Assembly: GCF_002920535.1 (NCBI RefSeq)
Contig: NZ_PQSS01000066.1
Coordinates: forward strand, 1-41,087
Source: Streptomyces sp. Ru71
GTDB taxonomy: Bacteria > Actinomycetota > Actinomycetes > Streptomycetales > Streptomycetaceae
DNA: 41,087 bases
Direction: 5' to 3'
Below, in pieces: positions 22,717-31,386 of this stretch. The notes below the pieces were generated by a model. The model was not told the origin of the DNA, did not search any database, and saw nothing but the letters and a program-made list of their open reading frames with translations. Within the stretch, counting starts at the first letter, position 1. Each line of letters starts with the position of its first letter. Position numbers and translations under genes: made by a program.

Positions 22717-23771
22717 TCAGGACTGCGACGGCTCGACCAGCCGGACCGTGCCGAGGATCTGCCGGATCGTCGTGTCCGGAACCTCCTCGCCGATCCCCTT
22801 GCCCCCACGAACGACCAGGAGGCGAAGTCGCCTTCCGCGTTCTTGAACGCGAACGTGGTGGCCTTGCCCTCGGTGTCGCACTTGTGCCGCCGTACGACTC
22901 CGGAGGACTGCGAGGTGGCCAGGCTGCCCGTGAGGCCGGAGGCGGTGGTGAAGGACGTGACCGCGGACGTGGTGAGCTTCTTGTGGTCCGGCTGCGTGTA
23001 GGCGCCGTAGACCCAGGCCGCGGAGTCGGCGCGGGCGATCTCCTCGGTGCTGCGCGCGCCGTTGTTGCCCCGGGAACCGGCGCTGCCCAGCGAGGTGTAG
23101 TCGATGCTGCCGTCGCGGTCGGTGTCCTCGCCGCACCACTGCTCGCTCAGCACGGCGGGTGCCTTCATGGCGACCAGGGGCTTGTCCTGCGGGTCGTTCT
23201 TCTCGGAGACGTAGCTGACCCAGTCGCGCGACTTCAGGGTCCAGGCGGCGGGTACGTCGAAGGCGACCCCCAGGTCGGCGTTCACCACGACCTTCCAGCC
23301 GGCGATCGTCGGCTTCGGTGCCGCGTCGGAGTTCCTGGAGTCGCCGGTCGCGGTGGGGGAGGCCGACGCGGAGGACGCGGTCGGGTCGGGGGCGGCCTCG
23401 CCGTCGGAGTCACCGCCCAGCAGCACCACGCCGGTCACCGCCGCGGCGGCCACCACGGCCGCGGCGAGCGTGAGGGCGATCACCTTGGTCCGGCGGCCCG
23501 AACCGCCGGGCGGCGGCGGTGCCGTGACCGTGGGCACCTCCCAAGGGGCCGGAGCGGGCTGGGCGTAGGGGCCGGACTGCTGGTAGCCGGGCTGGTGGTA
23601 GGGGTTGGGCTGCCCGCCGGGACCCGGCTGCGCGCCTGGGCCGTACTGCCCGCCGGGACCCGGCTGGCCGCCTGAGCTGTACTGCCCGCCCGGACCCGGC
23701 TGCGCGCCCGGACCGTACTGCCCGCCGGGACCCGGCTGCCCGCCCTGGGACGACTGATCTCCTGGCCACAT
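22717..23771 (-). pseudogene. Membrane-anchored Pro/Gln/Gly-rich protein (paralogue B), frameshifted near its end
   Basis: Paralogue of the adjacent gene with the same plan. A MWPG start is followed by four 12-residue repeats of the type GPGAQPGPGGQY, one transmembrane helix (TKVIALTLAAAVVAAAAVTG), an acidic/Ser linker and the outer domain with IAGWKVVVNADLGVAFDVP, EQWCGED and RHKCDTEGKATTFAFKN. The frame is open from 23771 to a G-run at 22802-22806 (C5 on the plus strand). Adding one G restores GKGIGEEVPDTTIRQILGTVRL, matching the paralogue's VKGVKEEVPDATIQQILSTVRL, with the stop at 22717-22719. As given, translation runs on in a frame of basic residues toward 22701. A homopolymer miscall is the simplest explanation. 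Confidence 0.78.
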
Positions 23772-23841
23772 GGGCGGCAAGCATACGGCGAGCGGTCCGC
23801 GAGTCTGGCTCCGCGACCCTACTCGTGGGTAACATGCTGCC

Positions 23842-24294
23842 ATGAGCGCAGACCAGATGTCGATCGGCGAGATGCTCGCCGCCACCGTGCCGATGGCCCG
23901 GACCCTGAAGCTGGAGTTCCTTGAGACCACCCCGGACAAGGCGGTGGTGTCCCTGCCGGACCAGGGGGAGTTCCACAACCACGTGGGCGGGCCGCACGCC
24001 GGCGCGATGTTCACGCTCGGGGAGTCGGCGAGCGGCGCGATCGTGCTGGCCGCGTTCGGTGACCAGCTCGCGCGGGCCGTACCGCTCGCCGTGCGGGCCG
24101 AGATCGCCTACAAGAAGCTGGCCATGGGGGCCGTCACCGCGACCGCGACGCTGGGGCGCCCGGCCGCCGACGTCGTCGCCGAACTGGACGCGGGGCAGCG
24201 GCCCGAGTTCCCGGTCGCCATCGAGATCCGGCGCGCGGACGGCGCCGTGACCGGCGAAATGACCGTGGTGTGGACCCTGCGCCCCAACGGCTGA
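23842..24294 (+). CDS. Hotdog-fold thioesterase (DUF4442/PaaI-like)
   Basis: 150-residue single-domain hotdog protein that would hydrolyse an acyl-CoA or acyl-ACP. The family features are the central FHNHVGGPHAGAMFTLGESASG helix (about residues 45-67), containing the His/Gly-rich start and the catalytic-helix acid, and the following strands AEIAYKKLAMGAVTATATL and GEMTVVWTLRPNG. DUF4442 proteins are close relatives of PaaI/YbgC thioesterases. The ATG at 23842 lies exactly 6 nt after a TAACAT hexamer (23830-23835), predicting a leaderless mRNA. It is divergent from paralogue B and convergent with galU. Confidence 0.85.
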   Translation: MSADQMSIGEMLAATVPMARTLKLEFLETTPDKAVVSLPDQGEFHNHVGGPHAGAMFTLGESASGAIVLAAFGDQLARAVPLAVRAEIAYKKLAMGAVTATATLGRPAADVVAELDAGQRPEFPVAIEIRRADGAVTGEMTVVWTLRPNG

Positions 24295-24301
24295 GCCGGC
24301 A

Positions 24302-24364
24302 CCCGGCGGGAATGGCCGAGGGTCCGCGTCCGTGCGGGCTCCCGGCCTTCCTCATGCCGCCGGG
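24302..24364. terminator. Possible bidirectional hairpin between thioesterase and galU genes
   Basis: CCCGGCGG (24302-24309) pairs perfectly with CCGCCGGG (24357-24364) across a 47-nt loop that can fold further (GGCCG...CGGCC). It spans the galU stop codon and lies 7 nt after the thioesterase stop. The long loop makes it uncertain. Confidence 0.35.
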
Positions 24365-25298
24365 CGTGAGGTGTCCTGCGGGCCCGCCCCGGCGTCCAGC
24401 GCCGCCACGAAGTCCCTCAGCCACGCCCTGAACCGCGGCCCCAGGTCCGGGCGTTCGCAGGCCAGCCGCACCACCGTGCGCAGATACTCGGCCTTGTCGC
24501 CGGTGTCGTAGCGCCGGCCGCGGAAGAGCACGCCGTGCACCGTGCCCGCCGCGGCCAGTTCCTGCAGGGCGTCGGTCAGTTGCAGCTCGCCGCCGCGCCC
24601 GGGCGGGGTGCGCTCAAGGACGTCGAAGACGGCCGGGTCGAGGACATAGCGGCCGATGACCGCGTACCGGCTGGGAGCCGTGGCGGGGGCCGGCTTCTCG
24701 ACGAGCCCCGTGACGCGTACGACGTCGGCCTCGCTGGTGGCCTCGACGGCAGCGCAGCCGTAGAGGTGGATCTGCTCGGCCGGCACCTCCATCAGCGCCA
24801 CCACGCTGCCCTCCCGTGCCGCGCGGACCTCCAGCATGCGGCTGAGCAGCGTCTCGCGCGGGTCGATCAGGTCGTCGCCGAGCAGCACGGCGAACGGCCG
24901 GCCGCCCACGTGCCGGCGCGCGCACAGCACCGCGTGGCCAGACCCAGCGGCTCGCCCTGGCGGATGTGGTGGATGTCGGCCAGCCGGGCCGCATCGCGTA
25001 CCGCGTCCAGCCGCACGGTGTCACCCCTGGCCGCCAGCGCCTGCTCCAGCTCGACGGCGTGGTCGAAGTGGTCCTCGATGGCCCGCTTGTGCCGCCCGGT
25101 GACCATCAGGACGTCGGACAGGCCGGCCGCGGCGGCCTCCTCGACGACGTACTGGATGGCCGGCTTGTCGACGACCGGCAGCATCTCCTTCGGTGTGGCC
25201 TTCGTCGCGGGCAGAAAGCGGGTGCCGAGCCCGGCGGCGGGAACGACGGCCTTGCGGACCGTACCCGGATGCGTGGGGGAGGAGTCGGGGGCGCACAT
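24352..25298 (-). pseudogene. galU: UTP-glucose-1-phosphate uridylyltransferase, with a one-base frameshift
   Basis: GalU makes UDP-glucose for cell-wall and capsule glycosylation. The N-terminal part (from ATG 25298) has the signature VVPAAGLGTRFLPATKATPKEMLPVVDKPAIQY and the GRHKRAIEDHFD segment. The C-terminal part has FAVLLGDDLID, VTGLVEKPAPATAPS, IGRYVLDP, GELQLTDAL and FRGRRYDTGDKAEYL, all canonical. The two lie in different frames and join where one base is missing near 24938-24939. Adding a G restores EPLGLGHAVLCARRHVG. The whole would be a normal-length enzyme of about 315 residues. The upstream start at 25307 is possible, but AGGA spacing favours 25298. A real loss of galU would be surprising unless another copy exists, so an assembly error is suspected. 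Confidence 0.85.
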
Positions 25299-25485
25299 GC
25301 GGGCCATCCTGGGCGACCGGGATAGGAGCGGGCCCGGTGTGGGATGGGAGGCGGCTGTGGACGGATGCGCGGCGCGTCCTGACGCGCGCCGGCCGGCGTG
25401 GCGGTGACCTCGCGCGGGGGTCACCCGTCCAGCGGGCGCCCACCCCCGTTTCCCGCCGTCCCCCGGCGTTTTCCCCCTCGCCTCG

Positions 25486-25514
25486 TTGACTCGGGTGATC
25501 ACCGGTCGTACGTT
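25486..25514 (+). promoter_or_regulatory. Promoter of the beta-glucosidase gene
   Basis: TTGACT (25486-25491), a 17-nt spacer and TACGTT (25509-25514) give a good vegetative-type promoter with a leader of about 85 nt. The 25,299-25,604 gap (306 bp) also holds a short hairpin (GCGCGTC-ct-GACGCGC, 25372-25387) and presumably the divergent galU promoter. I see no CebR-type palindrome. Confidence 0.6.
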
Positions 25515-25604
25515 GCCGACGCGCCACGGCTTCTGACGGTCCATCAAACAGGTGGGTCATGCGGTTCACATCGCCGTTCCCGCGCACCGAAGGAGTGACG
25601 GCCC

Positions 25605-28076
25605 GTGTCCGACACTGTCTCCCGCAGGTCCGCCCTGTCCCTGCTGAGCGGCACGATCGCCGTCGTAGCGGCGGCCACCGGGTCCCTCGCCCTCAGCCAC
25701 AGCGCCTCGGCGCGCAGCGGTCCCGACCGCCCGGCCGGGTCCCGGGTCGCACGGCTCCTGCGCGCGCTCACCCTCGACGAGAAGGTCTCGCTGCTGCACG
25801 GCGCCACCGACCCGGCCACCCTCGGCGAGGCCGGCTACGTCCCAGGGGTGCCCCGCCTCGGGATCCCGCCGCTGCGCCTGGCGGACGGCCCGGCCGGCGT
25901 GCGGGTCAACCGGCCCGCCACCGCGCTGCCCGCCCCCGTCCTGCTCGCCTCCGCGTTCGACCCGGAGCTGGCCCGCCGCTACGGGCAGGTCATCGGCCGC
26001 GAGGGCCGTGCCCTCGGCCAGGACGTCCTGCTCTCCCCGATGGTCAACCTCATCCGCGTCCCCTACGCCGGCCGCAACTTCGAGACGTTCAGCGAGGACC
26101 CGCTGCTGGCCTCCGACCTGGTCGCCGCCGAGATCGAGGGCATCCAGGGCGAGGGGCTCATCGCGACCGTCAAGCACTTCGCGCTGAACAACCAGGAGAA
26201 GGACCGCATGTCCATCGACGTGCGCGTCGACGAACGCACCCTGCACGAGGTGGAACTGCGCGGCTTCGAGGCCGCCGTCCGGGCCGGCACCGGAGCCGTG
26301 ATGGGCGCCTACAACAAGGTCGACGCCACCTTCGCCTGCGAGAACCAGGCCCTGCTCACCGACGTCCTGCGCGAGCGCTGGGGCTTCGACGGCTGGGCAA
26401 TGACGGACTGGTACGCCGGGCACAGCACCGACAAGGCGCTCACCGCCGGACTCGACATGGAGATGCCCAACGGCACCTGGTTCGGCACCGCGCTGCTCAC
26501 GGCCGTGCGCGAGGGACGCGTCGCCGAGAAGTACGTCGACCGCGCCGTGGCCCGCGTGCTGGCCGTCATGGACCGCTTCCGGCTGCTCGACGGCCAGGTG
26601 CCGCCCCGCCCCGCACGGGACGCGACGGCGGGCGCCGCCGTCGCCCTGGAGGTCGCCAAGGCCGGGGCGACCCTGCTGCACAACCCGCACGGCACCCTCC
26701 CGCTGACCGCCGGGAGCATCGCGGTGATCGGCCCCACCGGCGCGGTGCCCTTCGTCAGCGGCGGCGGCAGCGCCCACGTCGTGCCCGACCACGCCGACAG
26801 CCCGCTGGACGCCCTGCGCGCACGGGCCGACGGCGAGGTCACCCACGCCCTCGGCGAGGACCTGTACGGCAAACCGCTCCCGCCGGGCGCGCTCACCCCC
26901 GCCTTCACCAGCGAGGGCCACAGGGTCGACGCCGGGACGACATGGACGTACGACGGAACGCTCACGGTCGCCGAGGCCGACGAGTGGACCTTCGTGCTCC
27001 ACTTCTCCGGTGCGCCCACCGGCCGCCCCAAGGTGCAGCTGGACGGCACCGAACTCTTCCCGCTCGCCCCCGGCTGGGGCGAGGCCTTCTCCGGCGGCCT
27101 GCTCGGCACCGCCCCCGACGGTCTCGCCGTGCGCCGCGCGACGCTCCGCCTCACCGCCGGCACCCACCGGCTGCACATCACCGCCCAGGGCGCGGCGGCC
27201 GGACTGCTGTTCCGGCTGCGGCACATCACCGGCGCCACCCGGGCCGCGGACCTCGCCGAGGCGGTACGGACCGCACGCGCCGCCCACCAGGTCGTGCTGT
27301 TCGCCTACGAGGACGCCACCGAGGGCCAGGACCGCACCACCATCGCGCTGCCCGGCCACCAGGACCGGCTGATCGAGGCGGTGACCGAGGCCAACCCGCG
27401 CACGACCGTCGTCCTCAACACCTCCTCGGCCACCGCGATGCCGTGGCTGGAGCGCACCGGCGCCGTGCTCCAGATGTACTACCCGGGCCAGGAGGGCGCC
27501 GCCGCCACCACCGCCGTGCTGTTCGGCGACTGCGACCCCGGCGGCCGTCTCACCCAGACCTTCCCCGTCGACGACGACCACCACCCCGTCGCCGGCGACC
27601 CGCGCCGCTACCCGGGCGTCGACGGCGTCGAGCAGTACTCCGAGGGCGTCCACGCCGGCCACCGCTGGTACGACGCCGAAGGGGTGCGGCCGCTGTTCCC
27701 CTTCGGGCACGGGCTGTCGTACACCTCCTTCGCCTACGAGGACCCGTCCGCGCAGTGGACCGCGGACGGACTGGACGTCGGCTTCACCGTCCGCAACACC
27801 GGCCCGCGCACCGGCGTGGACGTGCCGCAGGTGTACGTCGGGGCGTCCCCGGACCTGCCCCTCGACCAGCCGGTACGGCTGCTGGGCGGCTACCGGCGGC
27901 TCACCCTGCGGGCGGGGGAGCGGCGCCGGGTCACCGTGCGCGTCGCCCCGCGCACCCTGTCCTGCTGGGACACCGCCCGGCACGACTGGGTGCTCGGCAC
28001 CGGCCGCCGCACGGTGTGGATCGGCGCCTCGTCGCGCGACCTGCGGCTGAGCACCAGCGCGGAGGTGGGAGGGTGA
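25605..28076 (+). CDS. Exported glycoside hydrolase family 3 beta-glucosidase with PA14 domain
   Basis: 823-residue secreted enzyme that would release terminal beta-linked sugars. A twin-arginine-type signal (SRRSALSLLSG then a hydrophobic stretch and an ASA site) covers residues 1-36. The GH3 N-domain follows (about 45-335), with substrate-binding RLADGPAGVR, VKHF (Lys/His about 190) and the nucleophile Asp in AMTDWYAGH (about 268). The C-domain is interrupted at about 375-515 by a PA14 insert (TSEGHRVDAGTTWTYDGTLTVAEADEWTFVL), as in KdgE/BglB-like enzymes. A fibronectin-III-like domain (FTVRNTGPRTGVDVPQVYV) ends the protein. GTG start with GAAGGAG upstream. The sugar is unknown. It is monocistronic, with a GC-rich imperfect hairpin after the stop. 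Confidence 0.93.
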   Translation: MSDTVSRRSALSLLSGTIAVVAAATGSLALSHSASARSGPDRPAGSRVARLLRALTLDEKVSLLHGATDPATLGEAGYVPGVPRLGIPPLRLADGPAGVRVNRPATALPAPVLLASAFDPELARRYGQVIGREGRALGQDVLLSPMVNLIRVPYAGRNFETFSEDPLLASDLVAAEIEGIQGEGLIATVKHFALNNQEKDRMSIDVRVDERTLHEVELRGFEAAVRAGTGAVMGAYNKVDATFACENQALLTDVLRERWGFDGWAMTDWYAGHSTDKALTAGLDMEMPNGTWFGTALLTAVREGRVAEKYVDRAVARVLAVMDRFRLLDGQVPPRPARDATAGAAVALEVAKAGATLLHNPHGTLPLTAGSIAVIGPTGAVPFVSGGGSAHVVPDHADSPLDALRARADGEVTHALGEDLYGKPLPPGALTPAFTSEGHRVDAGTTWTYDGTLTVAEADEWTFVLHFSGAPTGRPKVQLDGTELFPLAPGWGEAFSGGLLGTAPDGLAVRRATLRLTAGTHRLHITAQGAAAGLLFRLRHITGATRAADLAEAVRTARAAHQVVLFAYEDATEGQDRTTIALPGHQDRLIEAVTEANPRTTVVLNTSSATAMPWLERTGAVLQMYYPGQEGAAATTAVLFGDCDPGGRLTQTFPVDDDHHPVAGDPRRYPGVDGVEQYSEGVHAGHRWYDAEGVRPLFPFGHGLSYTSFAYEDPSAQWTADGLDVGFTVRNTGPRTGVDVPQVYVGASPDLPLDQPVRLLGGYRRLTLRAGERRRVTVRVAPRTLSCWDTARHDWVLGTGRRTVWIGASSRDLRLSTSAEVGG

Positions 28077-28203
28077 GGCCGCCGGCGGTCCGGCCGGGAC
28101 ACGCGGCCCGGCGCCGCCGGCCGCCGACCCGGTAGGCTTTCCGGCGTGCGCCTCGACGGCGCGCGCCGGGACAGCAGGGCAGTGAAAACGGGAGGGACCG
28201 GCA

Positions 28204-28854
28204 GTGCACGTCCAGGAATGGCTCGACACGGTACCGGCCGGCGCCGTCTACGCGATGGTGGCCCTCGTCATCGGCCTGGAGAGCCTGGGCATCCCGCTGC
28301 CCGGCGAGATCGTCCTGGTCTCCGCGGCGCTGCTGTCCTCCCAGCACGGCGGCATCAACCCGGTCGTCCTCGGCGCGTGCGCCAGCGCCGGCGCGGTGAT
28401 CGGCGACTCCATCGGCTACGCCATCGGCCGCAAGGGCGGACGGCCGCTGCTGGCCTGGCTCGGCAAGAAGTTCCCCAGGCACTTCAGCGAGGGGCACGTC
28501 GCCACGGCCGAGCGGTCCTTCCAGAAGTGGGGCATGTGGGCGGTCTTCTTCGGCCGCTTCGTCGCCCTGCTGCGCATCTTCGCCGGGCCGCTCGCGGGCG
28601 TGCTGCACATGCCGTACTGGAAGTTCCTCACCGCCAACTTCCTCGGCGGCGTCGTCTGGGCGGGCGGCACCACGGCCGTCATCTACTACGTGGGTGTCGT
28701 CGCCGAGTCCTGGCTGAAGAAGTTCTCCTGGCTGGGCCTGGTCGCGGCGCTGCTGATCGGGCTGGCCTCCATGCTGGTGGTCAAGCGCAAGGCGAAGAAG
28801 GCGCAGGCGCAGGGCGCACAGCAGGAACCGGAACCTGTCGGCGCCGGCGAGTAG
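28204..28854 (+). CDS. DedA family membrane protein
   Basis: 216-residue DedA protein with about five hydrophobic segments. The conserved family features are visible: ESLGIPLPGEIVLVSAALL (about 25-44), GASAG-like GACASAGAVIGDSIGYAIGR (about 57-76), and the functionally important Arg motif FGRFVALLRIFAGPLAG (about 119-135). DedA proteins are linked to membrane homeostasis and act as undecaprenyl-phosphate or phosphatidylethanolamine flippases. The C-terminal tail is Lys/Ala/Gln-rich and cytoplasmic. GTG start at 28204 after GGGAGGGACC. A TAGGCT hexamer at 28133-28138 is a likely -10 box about 65 nt upstream. With the TVP38 protein at 16378, the window carries two members of the wider superfamily. 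Confidence 0.9.
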   Translation: MHVQEWLDTVPAGAVYAMVALVIGLESLGIPLPGEIVLVSAALLSSQHGGINPVVLGACASAGAVIGDSIGYAIGRKGGRPLLAWLGKKFPRHFSEGHVATAERSFQKWGMWAVFFGRFVALLRIFAGPLAGVLHMPYWKFLTANFLGGVVWAGGTTAVIYYVGVVAESWLKKFSWLGLVAALLIGLASMLVVKRKAKKAQAQGAQQEPEPVGAGE

Positions 28855-28864
28855 TCCGGCCGAA

Positions 28865-28895
28865 GGGGCGCGGGGAACTGCGCGACCAGCCCCCC
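28865..28895. repeat. Streptomyces dispersed intergenic repeat (GGGGCGCGGGGAACTGCGCG type)
   Basis: The 31-bp segment matches, from memory, a short sequence found many times between genes in streptomycete genomes. It can fold (CGCG...CGCG inside GGGGC...GCCCC). It sits in the 64-bp gap between the convergent DedA and carbonic-anhydrase-like genes, where it could also act as a terminator. Confidence 0.6.
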
Positions 28896-28918
28896 ACCAC
28901 CCGCACTCGCACGACGTA

Positions 28919-29446
28919 TCAGGCATGCACCTCGTGATGCGCCTTCGCCAGCTCCGCGTACATGGTGCCGTTGAGCGTCACGCCCTGCCGCTCCTCCTCG
29001 CTCAGCTCCCGGCGGACCTTCGCCGGGACGCCCGCCACCAGTGACCCCGGCGGCACGACCATCCCCTGCGGTACCAGCGCCTGCGCCGCGACCAGGGAGC
29101 CGGCGCCGATCACCGCGCCGTTCAGGACCGTGGCTCCCATGCCGACCAGGCAGTCGTCCTCCACCGTCGCGCCGTGCACGACGGCGTTGTGGCCCACGGA
29201 GACGCGCTCGCCGATGGTGACCGGGAAGCCCGGGTCGGCGTGCAGGGTGCAGTTGTCCTGGATGTTGCTCTGGGAGCCGACGCTGATCCGCTCGACGTCA
29301 CCGCGCAGCACCGCGCCGTACCAGACGCTCGCGCCCGCGCTCAGCGTCACGTCGCCGATCACCGAGGCCGTCGGCGCGACGAACGCCTCGTCGTCGATCT
29401 CCGGTTCTCTGCCACCGATGCCGGTGATCAGCGCCTGGTGCGTCAT
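28919..29446 (-). CDS. Gamma carbonic anhydrase-like protein
   Basis: 175-residue left-handed beta-helix protein with hexapeptide repeats throughout. The three metal-binding His of gamma carbonic anhydrases are in place: CTLHADPG (about 68), VGHNAVVHG (about 85 and 90). The GAVLRGDVERISVGSQSNIQDN segment is the canonical signature with the Arg-Asp pair and Gln/Asn near the active site. It lacks the acidic loop of the archaeal Cam enzyme, like many CamH/YrdA proteins that show weak or no activity. It is therefore called carbonic-anhydrase-like. The ATG at 29446 has an excellent GAGGAGG site, so the in-frame upstream extension to 29506 is rejected. Confidence 0.92.
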   Translation of the reverse strand: MTHQALITGIGGREPEIDDEAFVAPTASVIGDVTLSAGASVWYGAVLRGDVERISVGSQSNIQDNCTLHADPGFPVTIGERVSVGHNAVVHGATVEDDCLVGMGATVLNGAVIGAGSLVAAQALVPQGMVVPPGSLVAGVPAKVRRELSEEERQGVTLNGTMYAELAKAHHEVHA

Positions 29447-29559
29447 GGGTGCCTCCTCGCTCGTCGTTCGGCAGCACGGTACGCCACCCGGTGGGGTGAA
29501 GATCACAGGGTTCCGGGCTGATGGGTGTGCGGCGCGCGGATTACGGTGAGCGGGTGCTT

Positions 29560-30351
29560 ATGCGCAAGAACACGTTCTCGTCCTGGCGGCGCCGCCTCGC
29601 GCAGCGCGCCGTCCACGCCGGCTGGGCCTGGGTGCAGCGCACGGGCTCGGTGAGCGCCGAGCGCCCCGGCCGCTTCCGCTTCGGCGCGATGGGAACGGGT
29701 ACCAGGCTCGCCTTCCCGCTCGGGACGGTCTTCGGCGAACCGTGGATCCACGTCGGCTCCCACTGCATCATCGCCGAGCAGGTCACCCTCACCGCGGGCC
29801 TGATGCCGGACCTCGACCTCGGGCCCGAGCCGATCCTGCGCATCGGCGACGGGGTGGTGCTGGGGCGCGGCAGCCATGTCATCGCCGACACCAGCGTGAC
29901 CATCGGCAGCGACTGCTACTTCGGGCCGTACGTCTACGTCACCTCCACGAACCACTCCTACGACGACCCGCACGAGCCCATCGGCAGGCAGTGGCCGCGC
30001 ATGGAGCCGGTGGAGATCGGCCCGGGCTGCTGGATCGGCACCGGCGCGGTGATCCTGCCGGGCGCCCGGATCGGCCGGAACGTGGTGGTCGCCGCCGGCG
30101 CGGTGGTGCGGGGCACGGTGCCCGACCACGCGGTCGTGGCCGGGGCGCCCGCCCGGGTCGTACGGCGCTGGACGCCTGACGACGGCTGGCAGCCGCCGCT
30201 GCGCACGCCGGCCCCTGTGCCGATACCCGAGGGCGTCACGCCCGGCCAGTTGCTGGCGCTGTCCGGCCTGGACGAGGAGACGGCGGCGAGACTGGCCGAA
30301 CTGGACGAGGAGCAGGCGGCGGGTCTGGCGCGCTTGGAGACGGAGGCCTGA
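29560..30351 (+). CDS. Acyltransferase of the left-handed beta-helix (LacA/maltose acetyltransferase-like) family
   Basis: About 263-residue cytoplasmic protein. After a basic N-terminus (RKNTFSSWRRRLAQ), hexapeptide repeats cover residues 55-190. They include IADTSVTIGSDCYFGPYVYVTSTNHSYDDP, where the His corresponds to the catalytic His of LacA-type O-acetyltransferases, and GCWIGTGAVILPGARIGRNVVVAAGAVV followed by the VVAGAPARVVRR cap. A C-terminal acidic helical tail (LSGLDEETAARLAELDEEQAAG) is unusual for the family and may mediate oligomers. GTG 29554 is an alternative start; the ATG is preferred with GGTGAG upstream. The acceptor is unknown; a sugar or surface polymer is the usual target. 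It is divergent from the carbonic-anhydrase-like gene. Confidence 0.87.
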   Translation: MRKNTFSSWRRRLAQRAVHAGWAWVQRTGSVSAERPGRFRFGAMGTGTRLAFPLGTVFGEPWIHVGSHCIIAEQVTLTAGLMPDLDLGPEPILRIGDGVVLGRGSHVIADTSVTIGSDCYFGPYVYVTSTNHSYDDPHEPIGRQWPRMEPVEIGPGCWIGTGAVILPGARIGRNVVVAAGAVVRGTVPDHAVVAGAPARVVRRWTPDDGWQPPLRTPAPVPIPEGVTPGQLLALSGLDEETAARLAELDEEQAAGLARLETEA

Positions 30352-30419
30352 GAGCCCGCGGACGCGGGTCTGCCTGAGCCGTGGACCCGAGGCGGGGGAC
30401 GCCTTCCCCGAGGGCCGGT

Positions 30420-31277
30420 TCAGCCCGTCGCCAGGAGCAGGGTGCCCAGCAGGGCCAGGCCGGCCCCCGCCGCCTGGGTCGCGCGCAGGCGTTCCCGCAG
30501 GAAGCCCCGGGCGGCCAGCGCGGTCACCACCGGGTAGAGCGAGGCGAGCACCGCGGCCACGGTGACCGGGCCGTGCTGGGCGGCGATCGAGTACGTGCCG
30601 TTGGCCGCGACGTCCGCCAGGCCGACGAAGCCCAGCGCGGGCAGCGCGGCCCACGGGAAGCCGCTCTCGGGCAGCGCGGCCCCGCCCCGCTTCACCGAGA
30701 CCCAGAGCGCGGCGCCCCCGACGGCCACGTTGGTCACCCGCTGCACGAACAGGGCGAGGAAGAGCCCGGTGACGGTGGTCGACGCCTCCGCGATCAGCGC
30801 GAACACGGCGCCGAAGCCGAGCGCCGCGACGAGCGTGAGCAGGATCGTCTGCCGCTGCACGGGGGCGCCCTTGAGCTGCGGCCCGCCCGCCAGCACGACC
30901 CCGGTGACGGCGACGGCGGCGCCCGCGACCTGCGTCAGCCCGGGCCGCTCGCCCAGGACGAGGCCGACGCCGACCGGTACGGCCACGCTCAGCGTCGCGA
31001 GCGGTGAGACGACGCCCATCGGGCCGAGCGCGAGCGCCTTGTAGAAGCAGATCATCGCCACCGGGCCCACCAGGCCGGCCGCGAAGGCGAACCACAGCCG
31101 CGGTCCCGCCTCGCTCCAGCCGCCCGTCGCGACCACGATCGCGCCGAGCACGGCCGCCGCGATGGCCTGGGAGACGACGACCACGGTCAGGGCGGGTGCG
31201 CGTCGCGTCAGCACTCCGCCGCCGAAGTCGGCCAGGCCCCACAGCAGGCTGGTGGCCAGGGCGAAGAATGCTGTCAC
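30420..31277 (-). CDS. EamA/DMT family transporter
   Basis: 285-residue membrane protein with ten hydrophobic segments arranged as two five-helix EamA repeats (first: TAFFALATSLLWGLADFGGG onward; second beginning near LLTLVAALGFGAVFALIAE). Members export amino acids, metabolites or drugs. The GTG at 31277 is chosen because it starts directly at the first helix; the open frame further upstream runs through the divergent promoter region. It is divergent from the XRE-cupin regulator at 31387, a common arrangement in which the regulator controls the transporter. The substrate is unknown. Confidence 0.88.
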   Translation of the reverse strand: MTAFFALATSLLWGLADFGGGVLTRRAPALTVVVVSQAIAAAVLGAIVVATGGWSEAGPRLWFAFAAGLVGPVAMICFYKALALGPMGVVSPLATLSVAVPVGVGLVLGERPGLTQVAGAAVAVTGVVLAGGPQLKGAPVQRQTILLTLVAALGFGAVFALIAEASTTVTGLFLALFVQRVTNVAVGGAALWVSVKRGGAALPESGFPWAALPALGFVGLADVAANGTYSIAAQHGPVTVAAVLASLYPVVTALAARGFLRERLRATQAAGAGLALLGTLLLATG

Positions 31278-31386
31278 GGTACGCCTCGCAGTACAGTTCG
31301 GTGGACGATCGGGTGCACCCCACCGTAGTTCAGTGAAGTGAACGCTGTCATCGAAAATATTTGACTTCCCGGATATTGGACGGAAT
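31278..31386. promoter_or_regulatory. Divergent regulatory region of EamA and XRE-cupin genes
   Basis: A markedly AT-richer 109-bp gap. It holds GTTCA-N6-TGAAC (31328-31343), with the half-site GTGAA repeated inside, and AATAT-N12-ATATT (31356-31377) around a TTGACT (31361-31366). These are candidate operators and promoter parts for the divergent pair. A single promoter cannot be assigned with confidence. Confidence 0.5.

Noticed and set aside
25566..28229. 887-aa minus-strand and 858-aa plus-strand frames over the GH3 gene
   Set aside because: Both lie in other frames of an unmistakable GH3 enzyme and have no domains of their own.
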